DNA of 64,000 nt from JAHQVI01 sp050330195 (lineage in GTDB: Bacteria; Pseudomonadota; Alphaproteobacteria; Rhizobiales; Rhodomicrobiaceae), in assembly GCA_050330195.1 (NCBI GenBank), contig JBHJOB010000006.1, positions 1 to 64,000 of the forward strand, written 5' to 3'. Made by a program: the position numbers and the translations under genes. Positions 33,376 to 42,780 of the stretch are shown here, piece by piece. How positions within the stretch are numbered: position 1 is the first letter of the stretch; each line of letters starts with the position of its first letter. Below the pieces are notes generated by a model that saw nothing but the letters and a program-made list of their open reading frames with translations, was not told the DNA's origin and did no database searches.

Positions 33376-34401
33376 ATGAAGCGGGCATTTTTGATTGCAG
33401 TCGCGTTTGGCTTTTCGATCGGAGGAGCAAGCGCCGCTGATACGGCAAGTCCGACAATCGAGGCAATCAAAAAACGGGGAAATGTGATTTGCGGCGCCAA
33501 TGGCAGCCGCCCCGGCTTTTCGTCTCTTGACAGCAAGGGCGAATGGCAAGGGCTCGACGTGGACACCTGCAGGGCCGTTGCCGCAGCCGTGCTGGGCGAC
33601 GCCAGCAAGGTGCAACTCGTGAAGGTCACCAGTCAGACCCGCTTCACAGCGCTTCAGACCTCCGAGGTTGACGCGCTGACCGCGAATGTGACGCACACGC
33701 TCAGCCGCGATGCAGAACTCGGCGTCGATTACGTCGCCACGACTTTCTATGACGGCCAGGGCTTCATGGTGAAGAAGGACAGCGGCGTCAAATCGGTAAA
33801 GGATCTCGGCGGCGCGACCGTATGCGTGCTGCCCGGCTCGACTTCGGAGAAAATCGCCGCCGATGTGTTCCGCGCCAACAATCTGGAATACACGCCCGTC
33901 GTGATCGAGGACAAGAACGAGCTTAACACCGCATTCTTCGGCGGCCGCTGTGACGTTCACGTTCAGTCGACCTCCGGTCTCAGCTCCGCCCGTGCAACGG
34001 TCGCCCCCAATCCGGACGACTACGTCATCCTGCCCGGCATTTACGGCAAGGACCCGATGGGACCGGTGGTCCGCCAGGGAGACGCAGGCTGGAGAGATGT
34101 CGTCAACTGGACGGTTTACGCCATGATCGCCGCCGAGGAGCTTGGCATCACGTCGGAAAATGTGGACGAGAAGAAAGCCTCGGACGATGCGGAAACGAAA
34201 CGGCTTCTCGGAACCGACGGCAAGCTCGGCGAAGCGCTGGGACTTCCGGCCGACTGGGCCTATCAGGTCGTCAAGCAGGTCGGCAATTACGGCGAAGTCT
34301 TCAATCGCAATGTCGGCGAAGGCTCGCCCCTCAAGCTTGAGCGCGGCGTCAACGCACTCTGGACCGAGGGCGGGCTGATGTACGCTCCGCCTTTCAACTG
34401 A
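33376..34401 (+). CDS. aapJ: general L-amino acid ABC transporter, periplasmic binding protein
   Basis: AapJ is the periplasmic receptor of the broad-range L-amino-acid importer of rhizobia and relatives. It has 341 residues, and its signal peptide is cleaved near ASAAD (about residue 21). Typical motifs are IKKRGNVICGANGSRPGFSS, TALTANVTHTLSRDAELGVD and GGRCDVHVQSTSGLSS. The start ATG 33376 is chosen because GAGGG lies 8 bases upstream; a further in-frame ATG at 33343 would spoil the signal peptide. A hairpin-type terminator separates it from aapQ. Confidence 0.92.
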   Translation: MKRAFLIAVAFGFSIGGASAADTASPTIEAIKKRGNVICGANGSRPGFSSLDSKGEWQGLDVDTCRAVAAAVLGDASKVQLVKVTSQTRFTALQTSEVDALTANVTHTLSRDAELGVDYVATTFYDGQGFMVKKDSGVKSVKDLGGATVCVLPGSTSEKIAADVFRANNLEYTPVVIEDKNELNTAFFGGRCDVHVQSTSGLSSARATVAPNPDDYVILPGIYGKDPMGPVVRQGDAGWRDVVNWTVYAMIAAEELGITSENVDEKKASDDAETKRLLGTDGKLGEALGLPADWAYQVVKQVGNYGEVFNRNVGEGSPLKLERGVNALWTEGGLMYAPPFN

Positions 34402-34501
34402 GTTCTGAAAGGGCGGCTGCCCCCTGTTCTCGGCGAAAGTTGCTCAAGAAAGGACTTTCTCTGTCGACATCAGAGCCAATCATGTGGACCGTGGCTTGCG
34501 G

Positions 34502-34533
34502 GCGGGGCTATAATGGCCCCGCTTTTCATTTTT
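34502..34533 (+). terminator. attenuating terminator between aapJ and aapQ
   Basis: The perfect 7-bp stem GCGGGGC/GCCCCGC (34502-34508 and 34516-34522) is followed by TTTTCATTTTT. In an operon this likely lets only part of the transcripts reach aapQMP, giving more binding protein than membrane complex. Confidence 0.8.
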
Positions 34534-34545
34534 CGCACGTAAGAC

Positions 34546-35760
34546 ATGATCCAGACACCGGCAGCCGTCAAAAGGCCCCAGCCGACATTGCGCCGTCCCT
34601 GGATCGGGCTCTCCGACATATGGCATAATCTCACTTTCCGCGCCTGGTTCTATCAGCTCGCGGTCATCGGCTTTATCCTGCTGAGCGCCGCCTATCTCAT
34701 CGGCAACGCGCAGGACGCGCTTCGCAGCCTCGGCATCTCGACAGGCTTCGACTTCCTCTTCGAGCCCGCCGGTTTCGACATCGGCGAAAAGCCCATCGCC
34801 TTCCAATCGACCGACAGCTTTGCGCGCGCCTACGCGGTCGCACTGCTCAATACGCTCAAGGTCGCCGCGATCAGCATCGTCCTAGCGACCCTCATCGGCG
34901 TCACGATCGGCATAGCGCGCCTGTCCTCGAACATCCTGATCCGCGGCTTTGCCTCCTTCTATGTCGAGTTGTTCCGCAACACCCCGCAACTGGTGCAGCT
35001 GATCTTCTGGTATGCGGTGATCACGCAGCTGCCGCCGGTGAGGCAGGCGTTATCGGTTCTCGATGTCGCATTTCTGAGCAATCGCGGCCTCGTGGTTCCA
35101 TGGCCGATGGAAGCGGAAATCTTCGCCGGCGTGATCGGCGCATTTCTGGCTTCCGGGGTTCTGGCCGCCCTGTTCATCCGCTGGACCGACAAACGGCGGC
35201 GGATGACCGGCCGGAAGCAGCAAGCGGCATTGCCCACGGCCGCAGCCATATTCTTCGCCGCGCCACTGCTCATCTGGGCCGTCTCCGGCGCGTCGACCGC
35301 AGTATCCGTGCCGCAACTGCAAGGCTTCAATTTTCGCGGCGGCGCAACGCTTTCGCCCGAATTCATTGCGCTGCTGCTGGGACTGTCGCTCTACATCGCG
35401 GCATTCATCGCCGAAATCGTCCGCTCCGGCATCCAGTCCGTGGGCCGGGGCCAGATCGAGGCGGCGCGCGCCATCGGCCTCAGCCAGTCCGACATCTATC
35501 GCAAGGTCATCCTGCCGCAGGCCTTGCGCGTCATGGTGCCGCCGACCGCCGCCCAATATGTGAGCCTTGTGAAAAACTCTTCGCTCGGCGTCGCCATCGG
35601 CTATCCGGAGCTGTTCAACATCAACAACACGATCATCACGCTGAGCGGGCACACGGTCGAGGCGATCGGCATCATGATGGCGATCTATCTCTCCATCTCC
35701 TTCAGCATCGCGGCGCTGATGAATCTCTACAATCGCCATGTGCAGATCCGGGAGCGGTGA
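34546..35760 (+). CDS. aapQ: general L-amino acid ABC transporter permease AapQ
   Basis: AapQ is an inner-membrane permease of 404 residues, with an unusually long N-terminal part as in other AapQ/BztB proteins. The HAAA-type permease core is at the C terminus (ALLLGLSLYIAAFIAEIVRS, then GQIEAARAIGLSQSDIYRKV and ILPQALRVMVPP). The second gene of the membrane complex, aapM, starts at the stop codon. The ATG at 34546 lies 13 bp after the attenuator's T run. Confidence 0.92.
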   Translation: MIQTPAAVKRPQPTLRRPWIGLSDIWHNLTFRAWFYQLAVIGFILLSAAYLIGNAQDALRSLGISTGFDFLFEPAGFDIGEKPIAFQSTDSFARAYAVALLNTLKVAAISIVLATLIGVTIGIARLSSNILIRGFASFYVELFRNTPQLVQLIFWYAVITQLPPVRQALSVLDVAFLSNRGLVVPWPMEAEIFAGVIGAFLASGVLAALFIRWTDKRRRMTGRKQQAALPTAAAIFFAAPLLIWAVSGASTAVSVPQLQGFNFRGGATLSPEFIALLLGLSLYIAAFIAEIVRSGIQSVGRGQIEAARAIGLSQSDIYRKVILPQALRVMVPPTAAQYVSLVKNSSLGVAIGYPELFNINNTIITLSGHTVEAIGIMMAIYLSISFSIAALMNLYNRHVQIRER

Positions 35761-35762
35761 TC

Positions 35763-36881
35763 GTGACAGCAAGCCGCGCCATTTCCACCGCCATACCGAG
35801 GACGCATCCGCGTATTCCGCCCCCTGCCGCCGAGCGCGGCATCATCCTGTGGCTGCGCCGCAACCTGTTCAACAGCGTGTTCAACACGGCCATGACGCTC
35901 TTCGCTCTCTGGGCGCTGTTCGTCACCCTGCCGGAGTTGATCCGCTGGGGCGTTCTCGACGCCGTCTGGCACACGGAAGACCCCACTATCTGCCGCACGG
36001 CGGCTGGCGCGTGCTGGGCCGTGATCGCGGAGAAGCACCGCGTCATGATGTTCGGCACCTTCCCCTATGACGAGCATTGGCGCGGCCTTCTGGTCATCGC
36101 CATCGTGTTCGGCATGGCGGCCGTCTCGACGATCAGGCGCTTCTGGTCGTACTGGCTGTTCGCCGCCTGGATCGGCGCGACGATCATCGTCCTGATGCTG
36201 ATGCTTGGCGGCGTCTTCGGCCTGCGGCCGATCGGCACGCATCAATGGGGCGGAGCGCCGCTAACGCTCGTCCTGTTCATCGGCACGGTTGTCGGCGGGA
36301 TGCCGTTGGCGGTGTTGCTCGCGCTCGGGCGGCGCTCCGAACTTCCCGCGATCCGCGCCGTTTCGGTGGGCTTCATCGAGATCGTGCGCGGCGTGCCCCT
36401 GATCACGGTCCTCTTCATGGCCTCGCTCATGTTCCCGCTATTCATGCCGGAGGGCGTGACCATCGACAAGTTCCTGCGGGCGCAGATCGCGATGATCCTG
36501 TTTTTTGCCGCCTATGCCGCCGAAGTCGTGCGCGGCGGGCTGCAGGCGATCCCGCGCGGCCAGTACGAGGCAGCCGACACGATCGGCCTCAGCTACTGGC
36601 AGAAGACCAGCCGCGTGATCCTGCCGCAAGCCATGCGCATCGTGCTGCCTGCGCTCATGAACGACATCATCCGCGCTTTCAAGAACACGACCTTCGTCAG
36701 CATCATTGGTCTGTTCGACGTGCTGCGCGCAACCTCGACTGCGCTGCAGGACCCGTTGTGGGTTTTGTTCACCATCGAGGCTTACCTGTTCATTTTCCTG
36801 CTCTATTTCGTCGTCTGCTTCACCATGTCGAAATATGGCGAACATCTGGAACGCGATCTGGCAAGGGGCCGCAACCTATGA
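35763..36881 (+). CDS. aapM: general L-amino acid ABC transporter permease AapM
   Basis: AapM, of 372 residues, forms the heteromeric permease with AapQ. The core is AQIAMILFFAAYAAEVVRGG, GQYEAADTIGLSYWQKTSRV and ILPQAMRIVLPALMND. The start is taken as GTG 35763, 8 bases after GGGAG; a GTG at 35757 overlaps the aapQ stop and is an alternative. Its stop overlaps the aapP start (ATGA). Confidence 0.9.
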   Translation: MTASRAISTAIPRTHPRIPPPAAERGIILWLRRNLFNSVFNTAMTLFALWALFVTLPELIRWGVLDAVWHTEDPTICRTAAGACWAVIAEKHRVMMFGTFPYDEHWRGLLVIAIVFGMAAVSTIRRFWSYWLFAAWIGATIIVLMLMLGGVFGLRPIGTHQWGGAPLTLVLFIGTVVGGMPLAVLLALGRRSELPAIRAVSVGFIEIVRGVPLITVLFMASLMFPLFMPEGVTIDKFLRAQIAMILFFAAYAAEVVRGGLQAIPRGQYEAADTIGLSYWQKTSRVILPQAMRIVLPALMNDIIRAFKNTTFVSIIGLFDVLRATSTALQDPLWVLFTIEAYLFIFLLYFVVCFTMSKYGEHLERDLARGRNL

Positions 36882-37657
36882 GTTCCGCACACGCACAAAT
36901 GAATGGCCCGACGCCATCCAATGGTAGCGCAATCATCGAAATGCGCAGCGTGCACAAATGGTTCGGCGATTTCCATGTCCTGCGCGACATCAGCCTGACC
37001 GTCGGGCGCGGCGAGAAGGTCGTCATCTGCGGTCCTTCAGGTTCGGGTAAATCGACGCTGATACGCTGCGTCAACCGGCTGGAGGAACATCAGCGCGGGG
37101 AAATCGTCGTGGATGGCGAACTGCTCACGCCCGACGTCCGCCGGATCGACTCCATCCGACGCAAGGTCGGCATGGTCTTCCAGAGCTTCAACCTGTTTCC
37201 GCATCTGTCGGTCATGGAAAACCTTACGCTCGGCCCGGTTCTCGCGCAGGGCGAACGGCAGGTGGACGCCGACGCGCGGGCCATGGAGTTGCTGGAGCGC
37301 GTGAAAATCCCTGAACAGGCGCGGAAATATCCCGGTCAGCTTTCAGGCGGGCAGCAGCAGCGCGTCGCCATCGCGCGGGCATTGATGCTGCGGCCGAAGG
37401 TGCTGCTGTTCGATGAGCCGACGTCAGCACTCGATCCCGAAATGATTACCGAGGTTCTGGACGTCATGACCGAGCTGGCGGAGGCGGGCATGACGATGAT
37501 CTGCGTCACCCATGAAATGGGGTTCGCGCGCCGGGTCGCCGATCTCGTGGTGTTCATGGACGATGGGGAGATCGTCGAAGCCGCTCCGCCGCAAGCCTTC
37601 TTCGCCAGTCCGGAAAATGCGCGCACGAGGCTGTTCCTGAGCCAGATCCTGAACTGA
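36878..37657 (+). CDS. aapP: general L-amino acid ABC transporter ATPase AapP
   Basis: AapP is the ATP-binding subunit, 259 residues: Walker A GPSGSGKST at about residue 50, Q-loop FQSFNLFPHLSV, signature LSGGQQQRVAIARAL, Walker B VLLFDEPTSALDPE and the switch His in CVTHEMGFA. The start ATG 36878 is in the ATGA overlap with aapM. The open frame extends far upstream in aapM's antiframe, but that part is not coding. The operon ends here; I see no strong terminator. Confidence 0.93.
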   Translation: MSSAHAQMNGPTPSNGSAIIEMRSVHKWFGDFHVLRDISLTVGRGEKVVICGPSGSGKSTLIRCVNRLEEHQRGEIVVDGELLTPDVRRIDSIRRKVGMVFQSFNLFPHLSVMENLTLGPVLAQGERQVDADARAMELLERVKIPEQARKYPGQLSGGQQQRVAIARALMLRPKVLLFDEPTSALDPEMITEVLDVMTELAEAGMTMICVTHEMGFARRVADLVVFMDDGEIVEAAPPQAFFASPENARTRLFLSQILN

Positions 37658-37738
37658 ACAGCGTTGGCCGCCGGGAGAAATTCGATCCATTTTAATATCT
37701 GTACACGCAGTAAATTGAGCTAAGGGGGCACTATTCTT

Positions 37739-38974
37739 ATGGCCATTTCATCAAACGACCCGGCCTTGTCTGCAGAAGTCCTTTCCCGTTTCCGGGACGG
37801 TTTCCCTGCCCTGCAAGCCCTCACCTACCTGTCCGTCTGCGACAAGATGATCCTCCACGACCGGGTGCGCGCGGGGATCGACAAATTTCTCGACCGGCTG
37901 GCGATGGCTGCGGCCAATCGGACCGATCACGAGGTTTTCGTGACAAGCGCCAAGGAGAAGTTCGCCCGGCTGGTCAACGCGCCCGCCGAAACCATCGCCG
38001 CTATCCGCAACGTCTCGGACGGGGTCAACAGCTTCGCCTGGGCGCTGCCGCTCGGCGAGGGCGACAATGTCGTCATCACGGCTGAATCCGAACATCCCAA
38101 CAACGTCTATCCCTGGCTCCGGCAAAAGACGCGCGGCGTGGAACTGCGCCTCGTCCTCGCCAAACCGGATGGACAGCTCGACGTGGACGCCATGATTGCG
38201 GCCATGGATGGCGGCACACGGATCGTCACGGCTGCATCCGTCACCTTCGCGCCTGGCCATCGCACCGATCTTCAGCGTCTCGGCGAAGCCTGCCGCAAGC
38301 GCGACGTCTTTCTGCTCGTCGACGGCGTACAATCGGCCGGCATCATTCGCCATGACCTCTCCGCCGAGCCCATAGACGGCTTCGTCACCTCGACATCCAA
38401 GGGCCTCCTTGGGCTTTACGGCTTCGGCTTCCTCTACGCCTCACCGAAATGGATCGACCGTCTGGAGCCGGCCTATCTGTCCCGGCCCGCCGTGCTGCAG
38501 AAGACCGACGACCATTCCGCAATGGGCGGCTTCGACTACGAACTCCAGCCGGACAGCCGCCGCTTCGAGCTCGGCAGCCTCAATCTTGCCGGCGCTTACG
38601 CGGCGGACGCCTCGCTCGACATGCTGCTGGAACTTGGCGCGGACGCGATCGAAGCGCGCGCGCTTGGACTTGCGGCGTTGCTCAACGAAAAGCTCAAGGG
38701 GATAGGCCTCGCCCCCGCCGTTCCGGGCTCCGGGCCGGCGCATAGCCATATCCTCACGCTCGGCCAGCTCGATGCGGGCGGACATGGCTTTTCCAGCGAT
38801 CCGCTCGTCGAGCCGCTTTCCGCACATCTGAGCGCCAACAAGATTATCCACACGATCCGGCGGGGACAGCTTCGTTTCGCCTTTCATGCCTATAATAATG
38901 AAGCCGACGTCGAGCGCACGGCGGAGCTCTTGCGCGAAGGACTCGACATGGCCAACCGGCAAAATTCAGGATGA
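37739..38974 (+). CDS. class V aminotransferase family PLP enzyme
   Basis: This 411-residue cytosolic PLP enzyme of the class V (cysteine desulfurase/isopenicillin-epimerase-like) group has the predicted Schiff-base Lys221 in TSTSKGLLGLYGFGFLY. Upstream, ESEHPNNVYPWLRQKT and DVFLLVDGVQSAGI (the PLP-ring Asp) are typical. The substrate is unknown. It stands 4 bp before a threonine-aldolase-like gene and 81 bp after the amino-acid transporter, so a role in catabolism of an imported amino acid is a reasonable inference. Confidence 0.82.
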   Translation: MAISSNDPALSAEVLSRFRDGFPALQALTYLSVCDKMILHDRVRAGIDKFLDRLAMAAANRTDHEVFVTSAKEKFARLVNAPAETIAAIRNVSDGVNSFAWALPLGEGDNVVITAESEHPNNVYPWLRQKTRGVELRLVLAKPDGQLDVDAMIAAMDGGTRIVTAASVTFAPGHRTDLQRLGEACRKRDVFLLVDGVQSAGIIRHDLSAEPIDGFVTSTSKGLLGLYGFGFLYASPKWIDRLEPAYLSRPAVLQKTDDHSAMGGFDYELQPDSRRFELGSLNLAGAYAADASLDMLLELGADAIEARALGLAALLNEKLKGIGLAPAVPGSGPAHSHILTLGQLDAGGHGFSSDPLVEPLSAHLSANKIIHTIRRGQLRFAFHAYNNEADVERTAELLREGLDMANRQNSG

Positions 38975-38978
38975 ACGA

Positions 38979-40025
38979 ATGACGCCAGCAAATCCGATCC
39001 GCATCGACCTTGGGTCCGACACGGCGACACGACCCGGCGCGGGAATGCGCCAGGCCATGGCCGAAGCGCCCGTTGGCGACGAGCAGCGCGGCGAAGACCC
39101 CTCCGTCAACGCGCTGAACGAGCGTGTCGCGTCGCTGCTCGGTCAGGAAGCGGCGCTGTTCCTTCCATCCGGCACGATGTGCAATCAGATCGCCATCGCC
39201 GTTCACTGCCGTCCCGGCGACGAAATCATCGCGGCCGAGGGCTCGCATATCGTCAGCTATGAGGGAGCGGGCGCGGCGGTCTTCGCGGGCAGCTTCGTGC
39301 GGACCATCGAATCCAGGACCGGCATCTTCACCAAGAGCGATCTCGCGGCAGCGATAGGGAGCCCGTACATCAAGACGCCGCGCACACGGCTTGTTTCGGT
39401 CGAGCAGACGCATAATCGCGGCGGCGGCGCGGTCTGGCCGCTTGAAACTTTGCGCGAGATCATCAATACGGCCCGCGCGCATGACCTCCTTTTGCACATG
39501 GACGGGGCGCGGCTGCTCAACGCCGTCGTCGCATCCGGCGTTTCGGCAAGCGATTATGCCGCCCCGTTCGACAGCGTCTGGCTCGATCTTTCCAAGGGGC
39601 TTGGCGCGCCGGTGGGCGGCGTGCTGGCCGGGTCGCGGGATTTCATCGCGGCGGCCAATGTCTGGAAACACCGTTTCGGCGGCGCGATGCGTCAGGCTGG
39701 CATCATTGCCGCCGCCGGGCTTTACGCGCTGGATCATCACGTCGAGCGGCTGGCCGAGGATCACGCCAATGCGAAGGATTTCGGCGCGCGGATCGCCGCC
39801 CTTCCCGGCATTCGGTTGGAGCATGATAATATCGAGACCAATCTGGTGTTCTTCGATGTCGGCGGCGCCGGCCTTAGCGCGCCTGCCATTTCGGAGAAGC
39901 TGCTCGCGCGCGGCGTGCGCATCGGGGTTGCAGGCGAGACCAGAATGCGCGCCGTCACCCATCTCGACGTCAGCGCCGACCACATCCGCGAAGCGGCCGA
40001 CGCCATGGCCGAGATCTTGAACTGA
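38979..40025 (+). CDS. threonine aldolase family (beta-eliminating lyase) PLP enzyme
   Basis: The protein of 348 residues aligns with low-specificity L-threonine aldolases that cleave threonine/allo-threonine to glycine and acetaldehyde. The opening IDLGSDTATRPGAGMRQAM is diagnostic, and the Schiff-base Lys206 lies in LDLSKGLGAPVGGVL. The start ATG 38979 follows AGGA and leaves a 4-bp gap to the class V gene, so they form an operon. It is probably ltaE-like, but related aldolases (for example beta-hydroxyaspartate or phenylserine types) cannot be excluded. Confidence 0.83.
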   Translation: MTPANPIRIDLGSDTATRPGAGMRQAMAEAPVGDEQRGEDPSVNALNERVASLLGQEAALFLPSGTMCNQIAIAVHCRPGDEIIAAEGSHIVSYEGAGAAVFAGSFVRTIESRTGIFTKSDLAAAIGSPYIKTPRTRLVSVEQTHNRGGGAVWPLETLREIINTARAHDLLLHMDGARLLNAVVASGVSASDYAAPFDSVWLDLSKGLGAPVGGVLAGSRDFIAAANVWKHRFGGAMRQAGIIAAAGLYALDHHVERLAEDHANAKDFGARIAALPGIRLEHDNIETNLVFFDVGGAGLSAPAISEKLLARGVRIGVAGETRMRAVTHLDVSADHIREAADAMAEILN

Positions 40026-40065
40026 ACGGCCTCTTCACGGCATTGCCGCACCAAGCGTCCCTGCC

Positions 40066-41040
40066 CTATCCCGTCGCGCGCGCCCGCGCCGCCGCGCGTC
40101 TGGCCCGGAACTCCCGCACCTGCTGATCGGCAAGCACGCCGAACAGAATTACCGACCCCATCACGGCAAAATTGAGCGAGCTGGGAATACCGAGCAGGTT
40201 GACGAGATTTTGCAGCACCTGCAGCAGGATCGCGCCAAGCACGACACCGGCGATGGACCCTTCGCCGCCGCGCAGGGAACAGCCTCCAAGCACCGCCGCC
40301 GCGATTGCGTAAAGCTCGTAGAAGCCGCCATGCGAGGCGGGCGAGATCGAGCGCGTGTACATGGCGAAGAAAATCGCCGCGATTGCCGTCAGCACCGTGC
40401 AGATGACATAGGCCGATATGATAACGAAACGCGTGTTGATGCCGGAAAAGCGCGCCGCTTCCTCGTTCTTGCCGACAGCGTAGAGATGCCGTCCGTAAAC
40501 GGAGCGATGCAGCACCACCCACATGATGGCGGCAATGATCAGCATGGCGATGAAGGAATGCGGAATGCCGAAGCTTCGTCCCACGGTCAGCCATTCCAGC
40601 GTCGGGAAGCTCACGCCGAAACCGAAGCCCGCCGTTGCATCCGCCGTGTAGAAGCGCGCGATGCCGCGATAGATCAGCAAACCGCACAGCGTGACGATGA
40701 ACGGCTGAAGGCGCAGCTTCGTCACGAGAAGGCCGTGCGACAGGCCGAGCACAGCGCCGAGCGCGAGCATCAGCGCCGCCGCAAGCGGCCACGGGACAGC
40801 AAGATCCACGATCAGGTTGACGAACAGCACGCCGAGTAGCGCGATCACCGAGCCGACCGACAGGTCGATGCCGCCGGTGATGATGACGAAGGCCTGGCCG
40901 ATGGCGAACAGGCCGAACAACCCGACAAGATTGGCCGTATTGGCGACATTGATCGGCGAGAGGAACAGCGGATTGATCACGGCAACGATCGTGCCGACGA
41001 CCAGAATCAACACCAGAAGGCCAAGATCCTTTTTAAACAT
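40066..41040 (-). CDS. ribose-type sugar ABC transporter permease
   Basis: This RbsC-like permease has 324 residues and about eight to ten membrane segments. Family marks include FVIITGGIDLSVGSVIALLG (residues about 51-70) and VLGGCSLRGGEGSIAGVVLG near residue 255. It is last in a three-gene unit (binding protein, ATPase, permease). The C-terminal tail is Arg/Ala-rich. It is convergent with the threonine-aldolase gene. Confidence 0.88.
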   Translation of the reverse strand: MFKKDLGLLVLILVVGTIVAVINPLFLSPINVANTANLVGLFGLFAIGQAFVIITGGIDLSVGSVIALLGVLFVNLIVDLAVPWPLAAALMLALGAVLGLSHGLLVTKLRLQPFIVTLCGLLIYRGIARFYTADATAGFGFGVSFPTLEWLTVGRSFGIPHSFIAMLIIAAIMWVVLHRSVYGRHLYAVGKNEEAARFSGINTRFVIISAYVICTVLTAIAAIFFAMYTRSISPASHGGFYELYAIAAAVLGGCSLRGGEGSIAGVVLGAILLQVLQNLVNLLGIPSSLNFAVMGSVILFGVLADQQVREFRARRAAARARATG

Positions 41041-41091
41041 TCACGTCCCCGTCTCCTGCCTTGAACGCTCCGCCAGTCACACGCAGCATCC

Positions 41092-42654
41092 CTATCCGTT
41101 CGCTTCCATACCCAGCGTTTCGGGAGCCATCGCCGCCGCCGACTGTTGCCGCTCGGGTTCATGCCCGACCGCCAGCCTCAGGACGTTGCGCTCGCTGAAA
41201 TCCGGCCTCTCCAGAATGCCGCTGATACGCCCCTCATGCATGACCGCGATACGGTCGCTCACGCCGATGATTTCCTCCATGTCGCTGGAAATCATCAGCA
41301 CCGCGACGCCCGCATCGGCCAGCCCGCGCAGCATCGCATAGATTTCGGTCTTCGCGCCGACGTCGATGCCGCGCGTCGGCTCGTCGAAAATCAGCACGCG
41401 CGGGTTCATCGCCAGCCATTTCGCGAGCACGACCTTCTGCTGATTGCCGCCGGACAGCCAGCCGGTCAGCATCGCCACGTCCGGCGCACGGATGTTGATC
41501 CGGTCCTTCTGCTCGCGGGCGTTGGCCATCATTGCGCGGTCATTCACAAGTGAACGGCGGGCAAAAGCGGACAGGTTGGGCAGGGCGATATTCTCGGCGA
41601 TGTCGAGATCCAGCAGCAGCCCGAAACGTTTCCGGTCCTCCGGGATCAGATAAATACCATGGGCGATCGCCTCGGCTGGAGACCGCGTCGTGATCTCCCG
41701 GCCATCGAGCCGGATCGCCCCGCCGATCAATGGATCGACGCCGAACAATGCTCGCGCCAGTTCCGTCCGGCCAGCGCCGATCAGTCCGGCGAGGCCAAGG
41801 ATCTCGCCGCGCCGGACAGCGAGCGAAACAGCATGGGTTGGATAGGTTTCCGTGCGGCCTTCGAGGATTTCCAGCACATTTTCGCCGGGCGGCGCGGCCG
41901 GCGGCGTATAGAGGGATTTCAGATCACGCCCGATCATCAGGCGGATCATGGCGGCGTGGTCGATCTCGCCCTTGCTCAGCGCGCCGACCATCCGTCCGTC
42001 GCGTAGCCCGACGACGCGGTCGGCGCATTGCGCGATCTCGTTGAGCCTGTGCGAGATGAAGATCACGCTGACGCCTTCCCGCTTGAGATCCGCGATCACG
42101 CGCATGAGACGATCCGTTTCGGACAGCGTTAGGCTCGATGTCGGCTCATCCATGATCACGAGCCGCGCATTCAGCGACAGCGCCTTGATGATTTCCAGAA
42201 GCTGGCGCTGCGCGATCGACATTTCCGCCACCGGCGTATCGCAGGAAAAATCCACGCCAAGCCGTTCCAGCAGCGGCCGCGTATCCGCATGGAGCTTGCG
42301 CTGATCGACCAGCCGCAGCGGTCCTCCTTTGAGCGGTTCGCGGCCAATGAAGATGTTTGCGGCGGCGTCGAGATTGTCGAACAGGTTGAGTTCCTGATGG
42401 ACGAATGAGATCCCGGCGGCGAGAGACTCCGGCACGGTCAGTGCGGAGCGCTCCTCGCCATCGATCCGTATGCGCCCCTCACTTGGCTCGACGATGCCGC
42501 CAAGCACTTTCATCAGCGTCGACTTTCCAGCGCCATTCTCGCCGATCAACCCGATGACTTCGCCTGGCGCAACGGTCAGAGATACCCGGTCGAGCGCGAC
42601 GACACCGGGATAAGTCTTGCCGATTTCGATCAGTTCGAGAAAGGGTTCGGCCAT
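41092..42654 (-). CDS. sugar ABC transporter ATP-binding protein (RbsA-like, two ABC domains)
   Basis: This 520-residue fused ATPase has N-domain Walker A GENGAGKSTLMK and signature-like MSIAQRQLLEI, and C-domain GLIGAGRTELA and LSGGNQQKVVLAKWL, in which the second Walker A is degenerate as usual in RbsA-like proteins. The start ATG 42654 is supported by a perfect AAGGAGG. A terminator-type hairpin separates it from the binding-protein gene. It belongs to the carbohydrate CUT2 family. Confidence 0.9.
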   Translation of the reverse strand: MAEPFLELIEIGKTYPGVVALDRVSLTVAPGEVIGLIGENGAGKSTLMKVLGGIVEPSEGRIRIDGEERSALTVPESLAAGISFVHQELNLFDNLDAAANIFIGREPLKGGPLRLVDQRKLHADTRPLLERLGVDFSCDTPVAEMSIAQRQLLEIIKALSLNARLVIMDEPTSSLTLSETDRLMRVIADLKREGVSVIFISHRLNEIAQCADRVVGLRDGRMVGALSKGEIDHAAMIRLMIGRDLKSLYTPPAAPPGENVLEILEGRTETYPTHAVSLAVRRGEILGLAGLIGAGRTELARALFGVDPLIGGAIRLDGREITTRSPAEAIAHGIYLIPEDRKRFGLLLDLDIAENIALPNLSAFARRSLVNDRAMMANAREQKDRINIRAPDVAMLTGWLSGGNQQKVVLAKWLAMNPRVLIFDEPTRGIDVGAKTEIYAMLRGLADAGVAVLMISSDMEEIIGVSDRIAVMHEGRISGILERPDFSERNVLRLAVGHEPERQQSAAAMAPETLGMEANG

Positions 42655-42712
42655 TCGGCAAACCTCCTTGCCGGATGCGGAAGGGCTTGAAGCGGTATCG
42701 GTCAGACACGTC

Positions 42713-42740
42713 AAAACCGGCACGCACGAATGCGTGCCGG
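42713..42740 (-). terminator. attenuating terminator between binding-protein and ATPase genes
   Basis: On the minus strand a perfect 10-bp stem CCGGCACGCA/TGCGTGCCGG (42740-42731 and 42726-42717) closes a TTCG tetraloop and is followed by TTTT. It should reduce transcription of the ATPase and permease relative to the binding protein. Confidence 0.88.
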
Positions 42741-42780
42741 CAGCTGCATCAGGGAAGACACCGCTTCGGCGAGAAGCGGA

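Noticed and set aside
36077..36877. Upstream extension of the aapP frame by 267 codons
   Set aside because: This part overlaps aapM in another frame; AapP begins at ATG 36878 by homology and by ATGA overlap.
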